Origin: Mesorhizobium sp. ES1-4
Lineage (GTDB): Bacteria; Pseudomonadota; Alphaproteobacteria; Rhizobiales; Rhizobiaceae
DNA: 64,000 nt
Reading direction: 5' to 3'
Assembly (NCBI RefSeq): GCF_020164745.1
Contig: NZ_JAIUGV010000004.1
Coordinates: 186,001 to 250,000 of the forward strand
The notes beneath the pieces were generated by a model. It had not been told where the DNA came from and made no database searches. It saw only the letters and a program-made list of their open reading frames with translations. Positions 46,894-55,234 of this stretch are shown in pieces; positions within the stretch are counted from its first letter, which is position 1; every line of letters begins with the position of its first letter. The position numbers and the translations under genes were made by a program.

Positions 46894-48150
46894 ATGTTTG
46901 GGTTTTTCTCGCGTAGATCCAAAGAATCCTCCGAGAAGAAAGGCCTAGCTTCGGAGGCCAAGGGAGGTAGCCTTCTGGTGCCCCTGATCGTCGTGCCTCG
47001 TTCGAAGATCGAACAGGCTGGCGAAAAGCCTTTTCAGCTTGTCGTCGCCGTCATGCAATTCACCGTGAACATGATTTCCAAAGGGCTATATCGGGACTCA
47101 GAGATCAACCCCAAGGCGATGCAGGTATTTCACGCGGACTGGTATTCCTCGGAGGTAAAGAACGGCGGCCACAGCCAATTTATCCATAACGCAGACGAAG
47201 AAATATACCCAATGATTGCCAACGCCAAAGCTGCGCTCATTGCTTGCGGTGCAGAGGGTCAGTTGGCGACGTTGGAGAAGATGTCGGCGTGGGTTGCCAG
47301 ACATCCCGACAAAGCGGCGAAACAAACGGGCTTCGAGGGTGGTCGCGACGATTTCCTGGATACGCTCGATGACGCATTTTACGAAGCGGACGAAGCCGTG
47401 GTGATGGAGGATTTGCTTGCGCGATGGATCACGTCCTGGCCCGATCTGCAAATTGTCGATGATGACGATTACGACGATGCCATCGACCAACTGGTGCTGG
47501 CAAACCCCCAGCGCGAAGGCAGGCTTCTTCACGAGTCGGTTGGCGAACTGGTGCGCCAGATGTTCAGCCAGCGCGAGGTTGGCGCCGGCCTAGCCTGCGC
47601 AAAAATATCACCACCGGAGATCAAGCTGGCATTCGGGATGGCAAGGATATTGGACGTCGAAGGCGAAAAGCAGCTGGTTTTCCAGCTTCGAACCAGTTCG
47701 AAAGAGCTCCGGCTGTGCGCCAAAACAAAGGCAAGCGTTGCCGTTTACGAACATATCGCGCCCGAAGATCCACCGATCGTACGCCCGAGTGAGAACTCGT
47801 TGGGAGCGAACCCACCACGAATCGGCGTGCGGCTTGGTCATGCTGAAGGACCGGAGATCAACGCGGTTATCGAATTGGCCGAGCAATTCCATGCTCCGGT
47901 CGCAGTCGACCTTTTGTTGCGCAAAGCCGGGTTCGATCCTGTGGGTGCAGTTGTGTCGGCGAACTCGATCGTGCAAACTGCGGAAGGTCCCCTCGTGAAC
48001 TGGGTGGTGACGGCGTCGGACCGGGCCTTCCTTTTTTTGTCTTCGCCGAATGGCGGTCTGCTCTTGCGGGGCAAGGATGACGAAAAGCTCGCTGAGGCTA
48101 CCATGTCCGAACTCGACGAGCACTTTGATCGCTCCGCTGCCGCTGGATAG
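46894..48150 (+). CDS. DMP19/DUF4375-domain protein of unknown function
   Basis: A 418-residue protein with a basic N-terminus, then a region (about 45-215) matching the DMP19/DUF4375 pattern: WYSSEVKNGGHSQFIHN and a long acidic stretch (DDFLDTLDDAFYEADEAV, DDDDYDDAIDQL). Neisserial DMP19 mimics DNA and counters a repressor, and the acidity here fits that idea. Residues 230-418 are unrecognised. The gene is AT-richer than its neighbours and stands alone before psd, which suggests acquisition. No mobile-element sequence flanks it. Confidence 0.65.
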   Translation: MFGFFSRRSKESSEKKGLASEAKGGSLLVPLIVVPRSKIEQAGEKPFQLVVAVMQFTVNMISKGLYRDSEINPKAMQVFHADWYSSEVKNGGHSQFIHNADEEIYPMIANAKAALIACGAEGQLATLEKMSAWVARHPDKAAKQTGFEGGRDDFLDTLDDAFYEADEAVVMEDLLARWITSWPDLQIVDDDDYDDAIDQLVLANPQREGRLLHESVGELVRQMFSQREVGAGLACAKISPPEIKLAFGMARILDVEGEKQLVFQLRTSSKELRLCAKTKASVAVYEHIAPEDPPIVRPSENSLGANPPRIGVRLGHAEGPEINAVIELAEQFHAPVAVDLLLRKAGFDPVGAVVSANSIVQTAEGPLVNWVVTASDRAFLFLSSPNGGLLLRGKDDEKLAEATMSELDEHFDRSAAAG

Positions 48151-48275
48151 CTATCTGCTCGCGTTTCGGGGTATCCGTCTTCAGTGACCCGCCATCCGCC
48201 CCCCATTGTCGCGTTGCGGCGAGGGGGCCTTTCGGCTATTGAGGCCGGACTTGAAACAGGGACCTCCCCCATCCC

Positions 48276-48974
48276 ATGAGCCTTGTCGACACGGTCAAGA
48301 ACGCATTCGTACCGATCCATCGCGAAGGCTATCCCTTCATCGCGGCCTTCGGCGCGGCAACGCTTTTCATCGGTTATTTCTCGTGGATCCTCTTCTGGAT
48401 CGGCCTCATCTTGACCGCTTGGTGCGTCTATTTCTTTCGTGATCCCGAGCGAGTCACGCCTGTAGACGACCGCCTGGTGGTAAGCCCCGCCGACGGCATC
48501 GTCTCGGCGGTGGGACCCGCCGTGCCACCGCGCGAGCTTGGCCTCGGCAATGTCGAGATGACCCGTATCTCCGTGTTCATGAACGTCTTTTCCTGCCACG
48601 TGAACCGCTCTCCGGTTCGCGGCCGCATCGCCAAGATCGAACATCGCCCCGGAAAGTTCCTCAACGCCGAATTGGACAAGGCGAGCACCGAGAACGAGCG
48701 CAACGGCCTTGTTATCGACAGTCCAAACGGAACGGTGGCGGCAGTCCAGATCGCCGGCCTTGTGGCGCGCCGCATTGTCTGCTGGGCCGAGGCCGGCGGC
48801 TCGATCGCCATCGGCGAACGTTTCGGCCTGATCCGTTTCGGCTCGCGCGTCGACGTGTTCCTGCCTTTGACCGCCACACCGCGCGTTGCCGTTGGCCAGA
48901 CGGCGGTCGGCGGCGAAACCGTACTGGCCGAATTCGGCGGCATCACCGGCACGCCCCTCGTACGGATTTCCTGA
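48276..48974 (+). CDS. psd: Phosphatidylserine decarboxylase proenzyme
   Basis: Psd converts phosphatidylserine to phosphatidylethanolamine. The 232-residue protein is the short bacterial type: hydrophobic segments at 21-53, [35 protein letters not shown], and the self-cleavage pair G189-S190 in [11 protein letters not shown], which produces the pyruvoyl cofactor. pssA starts four bases after the stop, so the two enzymes that make this lipid are encoded together. Confidence 0.95.
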   Translation: MSLVDTVKNAFVPIHREGYPFIAAFGAATLFIGYFSWILFWIGLILTAWCVYFFRDPERVTPVDDRLVVSPADGIVSAVGPAVPPRELGLGNVEMTRISVFMNVFSCHVNRSPVRGRIAKIEHRPGKFLNAELDKASTENERNGLVIDSPNGTVAAVQIAGLVARRIVCWAEAGGSIAIGERFGLIRFGSRVDVFLPLTATPRVAVGQTAVGGETVLAEFGGITGTPLVRIS

Positions 48975-48977
48975 CCG

Positions 48978-49796
48978 GTGGGCACGCAGTATAAAAAATT
49001 CGAAGCCCATGCCAGCGGCGGTCCGCGCATCCGCGAGATCCCGATGCGCATGGTGCTGCCCAATCTCGTCACCGTGCTTGCCATCTGCGCCGGCCTGTCC
49101 GGCATCCGCTTCGGTTTCGAGGGCCGTTTCGAGCCGGCGGTGGTGATGGTGCTGCTGGCTGCTTTTCTCGACGGCATCGACGGCCGCCTGGCGCGGATGC
49201 TGAAGGCGACCTCGAAATTCGGCGCGCAGATGGATTCGCTGGCCGACATCGTCAATTTCGGCGTCGCTCCTGCCCTGGTGCTCTATGCCTTCCTGCTCGA
49301 CCGCGCCGGCTCGCCGGGCTGGATCGCTGCACTCCTGTTCGCGATCGCCTGTGGGTTGCGGCTGGCGCGCTTCAACGTGCTGGACGACGAGAAGGCCGAG
49401 CGCCCGATATGGCAGAGCGAATATTTCGTCGGCGTGCCGGCGCCGGCGGGCGCCGTGCTGGTGATGCTGCCGCTCTATCTCTATTTCCTGCGCCTTGGTG
49501 TGGAGCCCAGCCGGCCGGCCGCCTTCGTCGCCACCGGCTTCACGATCCTGGTTGCCTTCCTGCTGGTCAGCCGGTTGCCGGTCTATTCCGGCAAGAGCAT
49601 CAAGATTCCCGGCGACAGGGTGCTGCCGGTCATCCTCGCCGTCGTCCTCTACGTGCTCTTGCTGATGACCTATCCCTGGTACACGCTGACGGCATCGGTC
49701 GCGGGCTACCTGATCTTCCTGCCGTTTTCCGTGCGCGCCTATTCCAAGCGCGCCAAGCTGGAAGGCGAGAAGGTGTCGCCTTCGGACATAGGTTAG
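48978..49796 (+). CDS. pssA: CDP-diacylglycerol-serine O-phosphatidyltransferase
   Basis: PssA makes phosphatidylserine from CDP-diacylglycerol and serine. The 272-residue membrane protein carries the CDP-alcohol transferase motif D-G-x2-A-R-x8-G-x3-D-x3-D in DGRLARMLKATSKFGAQMDS and onward, with about seven hydrophobic segments after the first at 26-45. The start is GTG 48978, right behind psd. It is of the type II (Bacillus/rhizobial) class rather than the soluble E. coli class. Convergent with the acyltransferase gene. Confidence 0.95.
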   Translation: MGTQYKKFEAHASGGPRIREIPMRMVLPNLVTVLAICAGLSGIRFGFEGRFEPAVVMVLLAAFLDGIDGRLARMLKATSKFGAQMDSLADIVNFGVAPALVLYAFLLDRAGSPGWIAALLFAIACGLRLARFNVLDDEKAERPIWQSEYFVGVPAPAGAVLVMLPLYLYFLRLGVEPSRPAAFVATGFTILVAFLLVSRLPVYSGKSIKIPGDRVLPVILAVVLYVLLLMTYPWYTLTASVAGYLIFLPFSVRAYSKRAKLEGEKVSPSDIG

Positions 49797-49842
49797 CCTT
49801 TCGAACATAGATTAGAAAGTCGGCCGAAGTCGTTGATACGAC

Positions 49843-52065
49843 TCAGGCCGCCACGCCAAGCCCCAGCCGGTCGATCGCCAGCTTCCAGGTCGACACATAG
49901 TCGGTCTTGCCCGAACCAAGCACCGGGATTTCTTCGACCTTGACGATGTCGTTGGGCACCATCAGTTCGGCCGCTCCGGCCTTTTTGCCGAATTGGCGCA
50001 GCTCCTCGGCGCTTGCATCGCCGGCGGTGGTGACCAGCACGATGCGCTCGCCCCGCCTCTTGTCCGGCACCGCCACCGCCGCGTGGCGTTTTTCCGGCCA
50101 AAGCGACTGCACCAGCATCTCGACCGCTCCTAGCGACACCATCTCGCCGGCGATCTTGGCGAAGCGCCTGGCGCGGCCGCGAATGCTGATGAAACCTTCG
50201 CGGTCGACGGCGACGATGTCGCCCGTGTCGTGCCAGCCGGTCAGCGGCTGTAGCTCGCCGGGGCGGTCTGCGGTCATGTAGCCCATCATCATGTTCGGCC
50301 CGTCGAGCCATAACCGGCCGGCATCATCGATGCCTTCCACCGGCTCTAGCTTCATGCGGATGGCCGGCAAAAGCCGGCCGACCGTGCCGTCGCGGCCGTG
50401 GATCGCCGTGTTGACGGCAACGACGGGCGCCGCCTCGGTCAGGCCAAACCCCTCGATGATCTCGGCCTGGAAGCGCTCGCGATAGACGCGGCGGGTATCC
50501 TGTCTCACCGCCTCCGCGCCGGCGACGACAAAGCGCAGGCTGGAAAAATCCCCGTCCTTGGCGGTGCGCGCATAGTTGGCGAGGAACGTGTCCGTGCCGA
50601 ACATGATGGTCGGTTTCACCTTGCGCGCGATCTCGGGGATGATCTTGTAGTGGAGAGGCGAGGGATAGAGGAACAGCTTTACCCCGGTGACCAGTGGCAG
50701 GATAGTGCCGCCCGTCAGGCCGAACGAATGGAACACCGGCAGCACGTTGAGCAGGATGTCCACCGGCGAAATGGTGATCCGCGCCTCGGCCTGCATGGCA
50801 TTGGCGAGAAGGTTCTTTTGCGACAGGATAACCGCCTTCGGCGTGCCTTCCGAGCCAGAGGTGAACAGGATCACGCCCGGCTTGGCCGCATCCTGCCGCC
50901 GCAGCGGCAGGCGCCACAGCAGGGCGGCTGCAAGCTTGTCCGCCGTGGTGATGCTTTGGCGCACATCTTCCAGCCACAGCAGCCTGGCGCCGCCCTTTTC
51001 GACGGCGGCGACGATATCGGCGAGATCGGCCTTCTCGACGAAGGCACGTGAGGAGACAACGGTCCGGATCACGGCGGTGCGTACCGCCGCGGTTACGCTT
51101 GCCGCCCCTGCCGTGTAGTTGATCATCGCCGCCACGCGGCCCGCCGACAGAAGGCCGACGAACGACAGCACGACACCATTGGCGTTGGGCAGCATCACCC
51201 CCACCGCTTCGCCCGGCGCCGTCACCGCCTCGAAGCGCCTGCCCAGCGCCCGCGCGCCGATGAACATCTTGCGGTAGGTCAGGGAACCGGAGATGACGTC
51301 CTCGATGATCGGGTGCGACGCGCCGACGCGGTTGGCGGCGTCGCGCATGGCCAGGAACAGGCCGCGATCGAGGTCGGTGCCGAAAAGCCGGGCCTCGGCG
51401 ACGCGGTCGAACAGCGCATTGGTGTTCGAGGCCTGGTCCGGGTTGCGCGCCACCAGTTCGGCGATCGTCATCGGCTCCAGGACACTGATCGACAACCGTG
51501 GAAACCAGTGACGCGGTGCCTTGTCCGCCGGTGTCAGCGAGGCCGGCAGGCTGCGTGCGCCGGCAACGAAAATCGGCACGATGCGGGCATCGGCTTGCAT
51601 GGCGATGCGGGTGACGGCGCGAAACAGCCGAAACGTCTTGACGTCAGGCTCGACCGCGTCCGGCAGATAGACGGCCAGCCGGCCCTTGCCCTTCAGCACG
51701 CGCACCAGCCGGCGGCTTACGAAGACATGTTCGGCGTTGAAGGCAATGGTGCGGCCGAGTTCGCGCCAGGGTTCGAGCCAGGGCGAGCGCGCCGAGACCT
51801 CGTCGAGTATGTGCAGCGTGTCGTCCGGCAGCAGCGACAGCATCAGCGCCGGCTCGAGGCGCGACTGGTGCGAGATGACATAGATGACCGGCGCCTGCGC
51901 CTTGCGGGCGACCCTGATGCGATCGTCGCTGATCCGGTACGCCAGCTTGAACGGCACGTAGAGCAGCGCCTGGGTAAAGCGCAGGCCGAGGCGGAACTTT
52001 TCCACCGCCCCGATCAGCAGCCAGGCTATAACCAGGCCCGCGAGCAGCGCCAGTGCCAGGATCAT
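49843..52065 (-). CDS. Acyl-[ACP]-phospholipid O-acyltransferase-like fusion (PlsC-like and AMP-binding domains)
   Basis: A 740-residue protein laid out like E. coli Aas: an N-terminal hydrophobic helix (1-20), an acyltransferase-like domain (about 40-210), and an acyl-activating AMP-binding domain (about 235-735) with LFTSGSEGTPKAVILSQKN, GFGLTEAAPV, GWHDTGD and the late SGKTDYVSTWK. The AMP-binding half looks intact. The acyltransferase half does not fit well: the HX4D motif is H66-x4-E71 (HQSRLE) and the PEGT/PEGR block is replaced by YLPDAVEPD. Recycling of lyso-phospholipids is the expected role, but that half may be altered or inactive. Confidence 0.8.
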   Translation of the reverse strand: MILALALLAGLVIAWLLIGAVEKFRLGLRFTQALLYVPFKLAYRISDDRIRVARKAQAPVIYVISHQSRLEPALMLSLLPDDTLHILDEVSARSPWLEPWRELGRTIAFNAEHVFVSRRLVRVLKGKGRLAVYLPDAVEPDVKTFRLFRAVTRIAMQADARIVPIFVAGARSLPASLTPADKAPRHWFPRLSISVLEPMTIAELVARNPDQASNTNALFDRVAEARLFGTDLDRGLFLAMRDAANRVGASHPIIEDVISGSLTYRKMFIGARALGRRFEAVTAPGEAVGVMLPNANGVVLSFVGLLSAGRVAAMINYTAGAASVTAAVRTAVIRTVVSSRAFVEKADLADIVAAVEKGGARLLWLEDVRQSITTADKLAAALLWRLPLRRQDAAKPGVILFTSGSEGTPKAVILSQKNLLANAMQAEARITISPVDILLNVLPVFHSFGLTGGTILPLVTGVKLFLYPSPLHYKIIPEIARKVKPTIMFGTDTFLANYARTAKDGDFSSLRFVVAGAEAVRQDTRRVYRERFQAEIIEGFGLTEAAPVVAVNTAIHGRDGTVGRLLPAIRMKLEPVEGIDDAGRLWLDGPNMMMGYMTADRPGELQPLTGWHDTGDIVAVDREGFISIRGRARRFAKIAGEMVSLGAVEMLVQSLWPEKRHAAVAVPDKRRGERIVLVTTAGDASAEELRQFGKKAGAAELMVPNDIVKVEEIPVLGSGKTDYVSTWKLAIDRLGLGVAA

Positions 52066-52280
52066 GCCGCTTGTCTCCCAACGATTCTTGTCATCGCGGC
52101 TCTTGTGCGGCCGCTTCGGGGGCAGAGCCTAGCGGAAGTCGAGGCAAGGTCAATGCGCAACGGGCGCCGTCTTCGATGCTTCCGCAGGCGATCTGGCGGC
52201 TGCCCAAGCGGCAACCTCGCTCTATCCGACGCGCTCCGCTGATTTGGCGAGGCGCCGAGTCCCATCGCCAATCCGTTGGC
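52066..52280. other. Upstream region of the acyltransferase gene
   Basis: This is the first part of a 379-base gap (52066-52444) between two minus-strand genes. It is GC-rich with no convincing open frame, repeat or promoter match. The rest of the gap holds two terminators and a G-rich tract, listed separately. Confidence 0.4.
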
Positions 52281-52305
52281 AAGAAAAGCCGACCTGCGTC
52301 GGGCT
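52281..52305 (-). terminator. Second terminator behind the EamA gene
   Basis: AGCCGAC at 52287-52293 pairs with GTCGGGCT at 52298-52305 apart from one bulged base; on the minus strand the hairpin is followed by TTTTCTT. It looks like a degraded copy of the terminator at 52316-52344. Confidence 0.6.
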
Positions 52306-52315
52306 GTTCCATTGC

Positions 52316-52344
52316 AAAGAAAAAGCCGACCTTGCGGTCGGCTT
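52316..52344 (-). terminator. Rho-independent terminator of the EamA gene
   Basis: AAGCCGACC at 52323-52331 and GGTCGGCTT at 52336-52344 form a perfect 9-base stem with a TTGC loop. Read on the minus strand it is followed by a T-rich run (complement of CAAAGAAAAAG). It lies about 100 bases beyond the stop of the EamA gene. Confidence 0.85.
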
Positions 52345-52355
52345 GGGAGTAGGAC

Positions 52356-52385
52356 GGGCCGAGGGGTTTGGGGGGACTTGGGGGG
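52356..52385 (+). other. G-quadruplex-type G-rich tract
   Basis: Four runs of at least three G (52356-52358, 52363-52366, 52370-52375, 52380-52385) are separated by 4, 3 and 4 bases, matching the G3+N1-7 quadruplex rule. The G strand is the plus strand, opposite to the EamA transcript. It lies between the EamA stop and its terminators. Confidence 0.55.
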
Positions 52386-52444
52386 TGGCCCGTCGCAGCA
52401 ATAATGTCTGGGCACGGTGATGGTTCCGTGACTTTGGAAATTTT

Positions 52445-53350
52445 TTAAGAAATATTTGACGACCTTTGCCGGGAGCGTGCCTTCAGCCAGTCGCGGCCGG
52501 CGTGGGCGAAGACCGCGCAGAGCACGATCGAGCCGCCCACCATGCTGGCCGCCGGCGGTATCTCGGCCAGGAACAGGAATGCAAACAGGATCGCGAACGG
52601 CACTTCCGCCGAGCCGAGCAGGCCGGATTCAGGCGCCGGGATAAGCCGCGCCCCTTCCGTCCAAAGAATTGAAGCCAGCGCGAAGGACGCGCCGAAGGTG
52701 ACAAGCAGAATGGCGTCCCTTGCCGAGACCGCCAGGGGATCGGTGACGAACCAGCCGAGTATGAACAACAGGAAGGCTGAAACCGCGCCGGCCCACACCA
52801 CGGGCGTGTCGCGGAAGGCACGCACCATGATCATGTAGAGCGCGCTGCCGGCCGTCATCAGCAGTGCCAGCCCGTCGCCGAACAGGTTGCCGGTGCCAAA
52901 ACCCGACCACACCATGATGGTAACCCCGCACAGCGACACCGCCGCGGCCACCATCGTCTGGAGGCGGAAGGGCTCGCGCACCAACATCCAGGCCAGTACG
53001 GCGGCAATGAAGGGCGACGTCGCGTAGATGACCGCGACATTGGCGACGAAGGTGAACTTGAAAGCCGAAATGAAGGCGATGCTGGCCAGCGCGCCTTCAA
53101 CCGCCAGCAGCCAGCCGCGCCAGCCAAGCCGCAGCGGTTCACGGTTGCCGGCGCGGCGGCGCCAGAGCACGTAGAGGCTGATCAGGATCGAGCCGACAAA
53201 GCCGCGCCAGCAGGTGATCGTCAGCGGATCGGCATGGATCGACTTGGTCAGCACGCCGGTCAGCCCGAACACGGCAGCCGAGGATGACACCAGAATGATG
53301 CCCAGCGTGCGCTCGGCGACAGTGTCGGTGGTGGCTGTCACATCAGTCAT
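52445..53350 (-). CDS. EamA-family transporter (DMT superfamily), first copy
   Basis: A 301-residue protein with ten hydrophobic segments in two EamA repeats, starting TLGIILVSSSAAVFGLTGVLTKSI, with CWRGFVGS and AVIYATSPFIAAVLAWML in the first half. The substrate is unknown. It is followed by strong terminators and lies downstream of another EamA gene on the same strand, only 54 bases away, so the two may be co-transcribed although their sequences are only distantly alike. Confidence 0.88.
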   Translation of the reverse strand: MTDVTATTDTVAERTLGIILVSSSAAVFGLTGVLTKSIHADPLTITCWRGFVGSILISLYVLWRRRAGNREPLRLGWRGWLLAVEGALASIAFISAFKFTFVANVAVIYATSPFIAAVLAWMLVREPFRLQTMVAAAVSLCGVTIMVWSGFGTGNLFGDGLALLMTAGSALYMIMVRAFRDTPVVWAGAVSAFLLFILGWFVTDPLAVSARDAILLVTFGASFALASILWTEGARLIPAPESGLLGSAEVPFAILFAFLFLAEIPPAASMVGGSIVLCAVFAHAGRDWLKARSRQRSSNIS

Positions 53351-53404
53351 GCCGCAAAACTACGCCACTCCATCCTGACATCGTAGCGTCAGCAATAATG
53401 AACA

Positions 53405-54292
53405 TCAAAGCCGCTTGCGGAAATGCTCGCCGCCGACGATCAGCAGGCCGGCGGCGACGATAAGGGCGGCGCCCAGAAACACCTCGCGGCGCGGCACGTC
53501 GCCCCAGATTGCGAAGCCGAGCGCGAACGCCCACAACAGGGAGGTGTATTCGAGTGGCGCCAGGATGGATGCCGGCGTGCGCTTCATGCCTTCGAAGAGA
53601 AGATATTGCGCCAGGCCGCCAAGTGCACCGACGCTGGCAAGAAGCAGCAACTGCGCCGGGTCCGGCGTATGCCACCACAGCAGGGCCGGCACCACCGAAA
53701 ACACCAGGAAATAGAAATTGTTGAGGAGGAGCTGAATCATCGAGCGCTCGGCAAGGGCCGTCTTGCGCAGGAGTACGATGGCGATGCCCCACAGGAAGGC
53801 CGCCGTCAGCACCAGCAACACGGGTACCGACAGGCCAAGATGGGCGGGATCGCAGGCAACGAAGACACCGGCAAAGCCGATCAGAACCGCCAGCCAGCGC
53901 AGAACAGGCACCTTTTCGCCGAGCAGGACCACCGAAAGCACGGTGACGATGATCGGGGCCGCGTAATAGACGGTGGTCAGTTCGGCAAGCTGCAGGCTGC
54001 GCGCGGCATTGTAATAGCAAAGCCATGCGGCAAGCGTGAAGGCGCTGCGCACCAGCATCGGCCGGACGATCGGCGAGCGCACCGTGTCGGCAAACAGCGC
54101 CCGCCCGCCGATGGCTGCGCACGCGCCGAGAATGGTGATGCTGCGGAAGAACATGATCTGCCAGACGCTCATGCCGGTGACCAGCAGCTTGATCGAGGCA
54201 TCCTGCGTCGAAAACAGCAAGTAGGCGGCGCCGGTCAAAAAGATGCCGGCGAGAACCCTTTCCCGTGTGTCGAGAATGGCGATGTCGGCCAT
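53405..54292 (-). CDS. EamA-family transporter (DMT superfamily), second copy
   Basis: A 295-residue ten-helix permease. Signature segments are YLLFSTQDASIKLLV, WQIMFFRS and LQLAELTTVYYAAPIIVTVLSVVLLGEKVP in the first half, and LEYTSLLWAFALGFAIWGDVP in the second. This pattern is common in alphaproteobacterial DMT exporters of unknown substrate. It is divergent from the VOC gene to the right and precedes the other EamA gene by 54 bases. Confidence 0.88.
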   Translation of the reverse strand: MADIAILDTRERVLAGIFLTGAAYLLFSTQDASIKLLVTGMSVWQIMFFRSITILGACAAIGGRALFADTVRSPIVRPMLVRSAFTLAAWLCYYNAARSLQLAELTTVYYAAPIIVTVLSVVLLGEKVPVLRWLAVLIGFAGVFVACDPAHLGLSVPVLLVLTAAFLWGIAIVLLRKTALAERSMIQLLLNNFYFLVFSVVPALLWWHTPDPAQLLLLASVGALGGLAQYLLFEGMKRTPASILAPLEYTSLLWAFALGFAIWGDVPRREVFLGAALIVAAGLLIVGGEHFRKRL

Positions 54293-54626
54293 AAGGCGTG
54301 CGCCTGCTTGTGAGGGCGGTCCGACCCTGACGGCTCCGCTCCCGCCAGCTATACGGGCGAAATCGCGGACGGCGCAGCTCCAGCGCCGTGCTTGCGTTGG
54401 GGCAGGGGACGGCAGCGCGAAATACAGCCTGTCTGCGATGCGGCTTCTGGCGCGGCACGGCTGATTGGTTTAGCATCGCCTTATAAAGCGGAAGCCGAAG
54501 GGCAAGCGCGCGGAACGTCGGCGAACAAACAAGAAATTGGCGCTCAGCTCATGCCGGATGTAGCATGCGCGGGCGCGGCCCGACGGGCCGTCTGTGCCAG
54601 GGCGGATATTGCGGGGGAGAAGGCCG
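54293..54626. other. Divergent intergenic region
   Basis: About 330 bases between the starts of a minus-strand EamA gene and a plus-strand VOC gene. It should hold both promoters. A TTATAA at 54481-54486 could be a -10 box for the VOC gene, but no matching -35 is seen. No gene or clear repeat is visible. Confidence 0.35.
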
Positions 54627-55208
54627 ATGCGGAAACTGCAGTCGCAAGGCGTCCATCACATCACGCTGGTCGGCGCCGGCCGCCAGACCTCGATCGATTT
54701 CTGGGAAGGTGCGCTGGGCATGCCTTTCATCTTCGAGCAGCCCAACCTCGACAAGCCGAGTGAAAGCCATCTTTATTTCGATCCGGGCGACGGCCGGCTG
54801 ATCACCATCTTCACCGACGAGGCCCGCATGGCCGTGCAGCGCCGCACCCCGACCGACACGGGCTGTGTCCATCACATCGCCTTTGCGGTGTCGCGCGTCA
54901 CCTTCCTTCAGGCGGTCGCCCGGCTCGACGAGCGCGCCATCAAGCACAGCGGCGTCAAGGATCGCGGCTTCATGGATTCGATCTATTTCGAGGATCCGCT
55001 CGGCCTGCTGATCGAGCTTGCCTCCTACCGCTTCGAGCCGCCCGCGGGCTCCACTCATGCCGACGTGCTGATGGAGGCGCATAAGCTTCGCGTCGCACGC
55101 GGCGACTACAACATCGCCGAAGTGCATCTGGCTGATGCCATCCAGGCGCTGGTGGAACGCGCGCGCGCGACATTGTCGGCCGACCGAGCACCCAAAAATC
55201 CGTATTGA
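54627..55208 (+). CDS. VOC-family protein, two-module
   Basis: A 193-residue protein with two VOC modules: VHHITLVGAGRQTSIDFWEGALGM, then VHHIAFAVSRVTFLQAVARL and DSIYFEDPLGLLIELASYRFEPP. Metal ligands are probably H10, H86 and E-in-LIELAS. The double VHHI pattern resembles ring-cleaving dioxygenase or glyoxalase relatives, substrate unknown. The start at 54627 follows GGGGGAGAAGG. It lies 26 bases before the GST gene, and the pair may act on the same glutathione chemistry. Confidence 0.8.
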   Translation: MRKLQSQGVHHITLVGAGRQTSIDFWEGALGMPFIFEQPNLDKPSESHLYFDPGDGRLITIFTDEARMAVQRRTPTDTGCVHHIAFAVSRVTFLQAVARLDERAIKHSGVKDRGFMDSIYFEDPLGLLIELASYRFEPPAGSTHADVLMEAHKLRVARGDYNIAEVHLADAIQALVERARATLSADRAPKNPY

Positions 55209-55234
55209 AGGCTGAACAGGCAAGGGAGGACTAC

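Noticed and set aside
48208..48240. Hairpin of C-run and G-run between the DMP19 gene and psd
   Set aside because: The stem is imperfect and followed by CTTTCGG rather than a T-run, so it was not called a terminator.
47838..49808. 656-residue open frame on the minus strand
   Set aside because: It runs antisense to the end of the DMP19 gene, psd and pssA, is biased toward Arg/Gln/His/Glu, and has no recognisable motif.
55205..55234. TTG start that would lengthen the GST and overlap the VOC gene
   Set aside because: GTG at 55235 has a strong, correctly spaced GGGAGGA site; TTG at 55205 has none.
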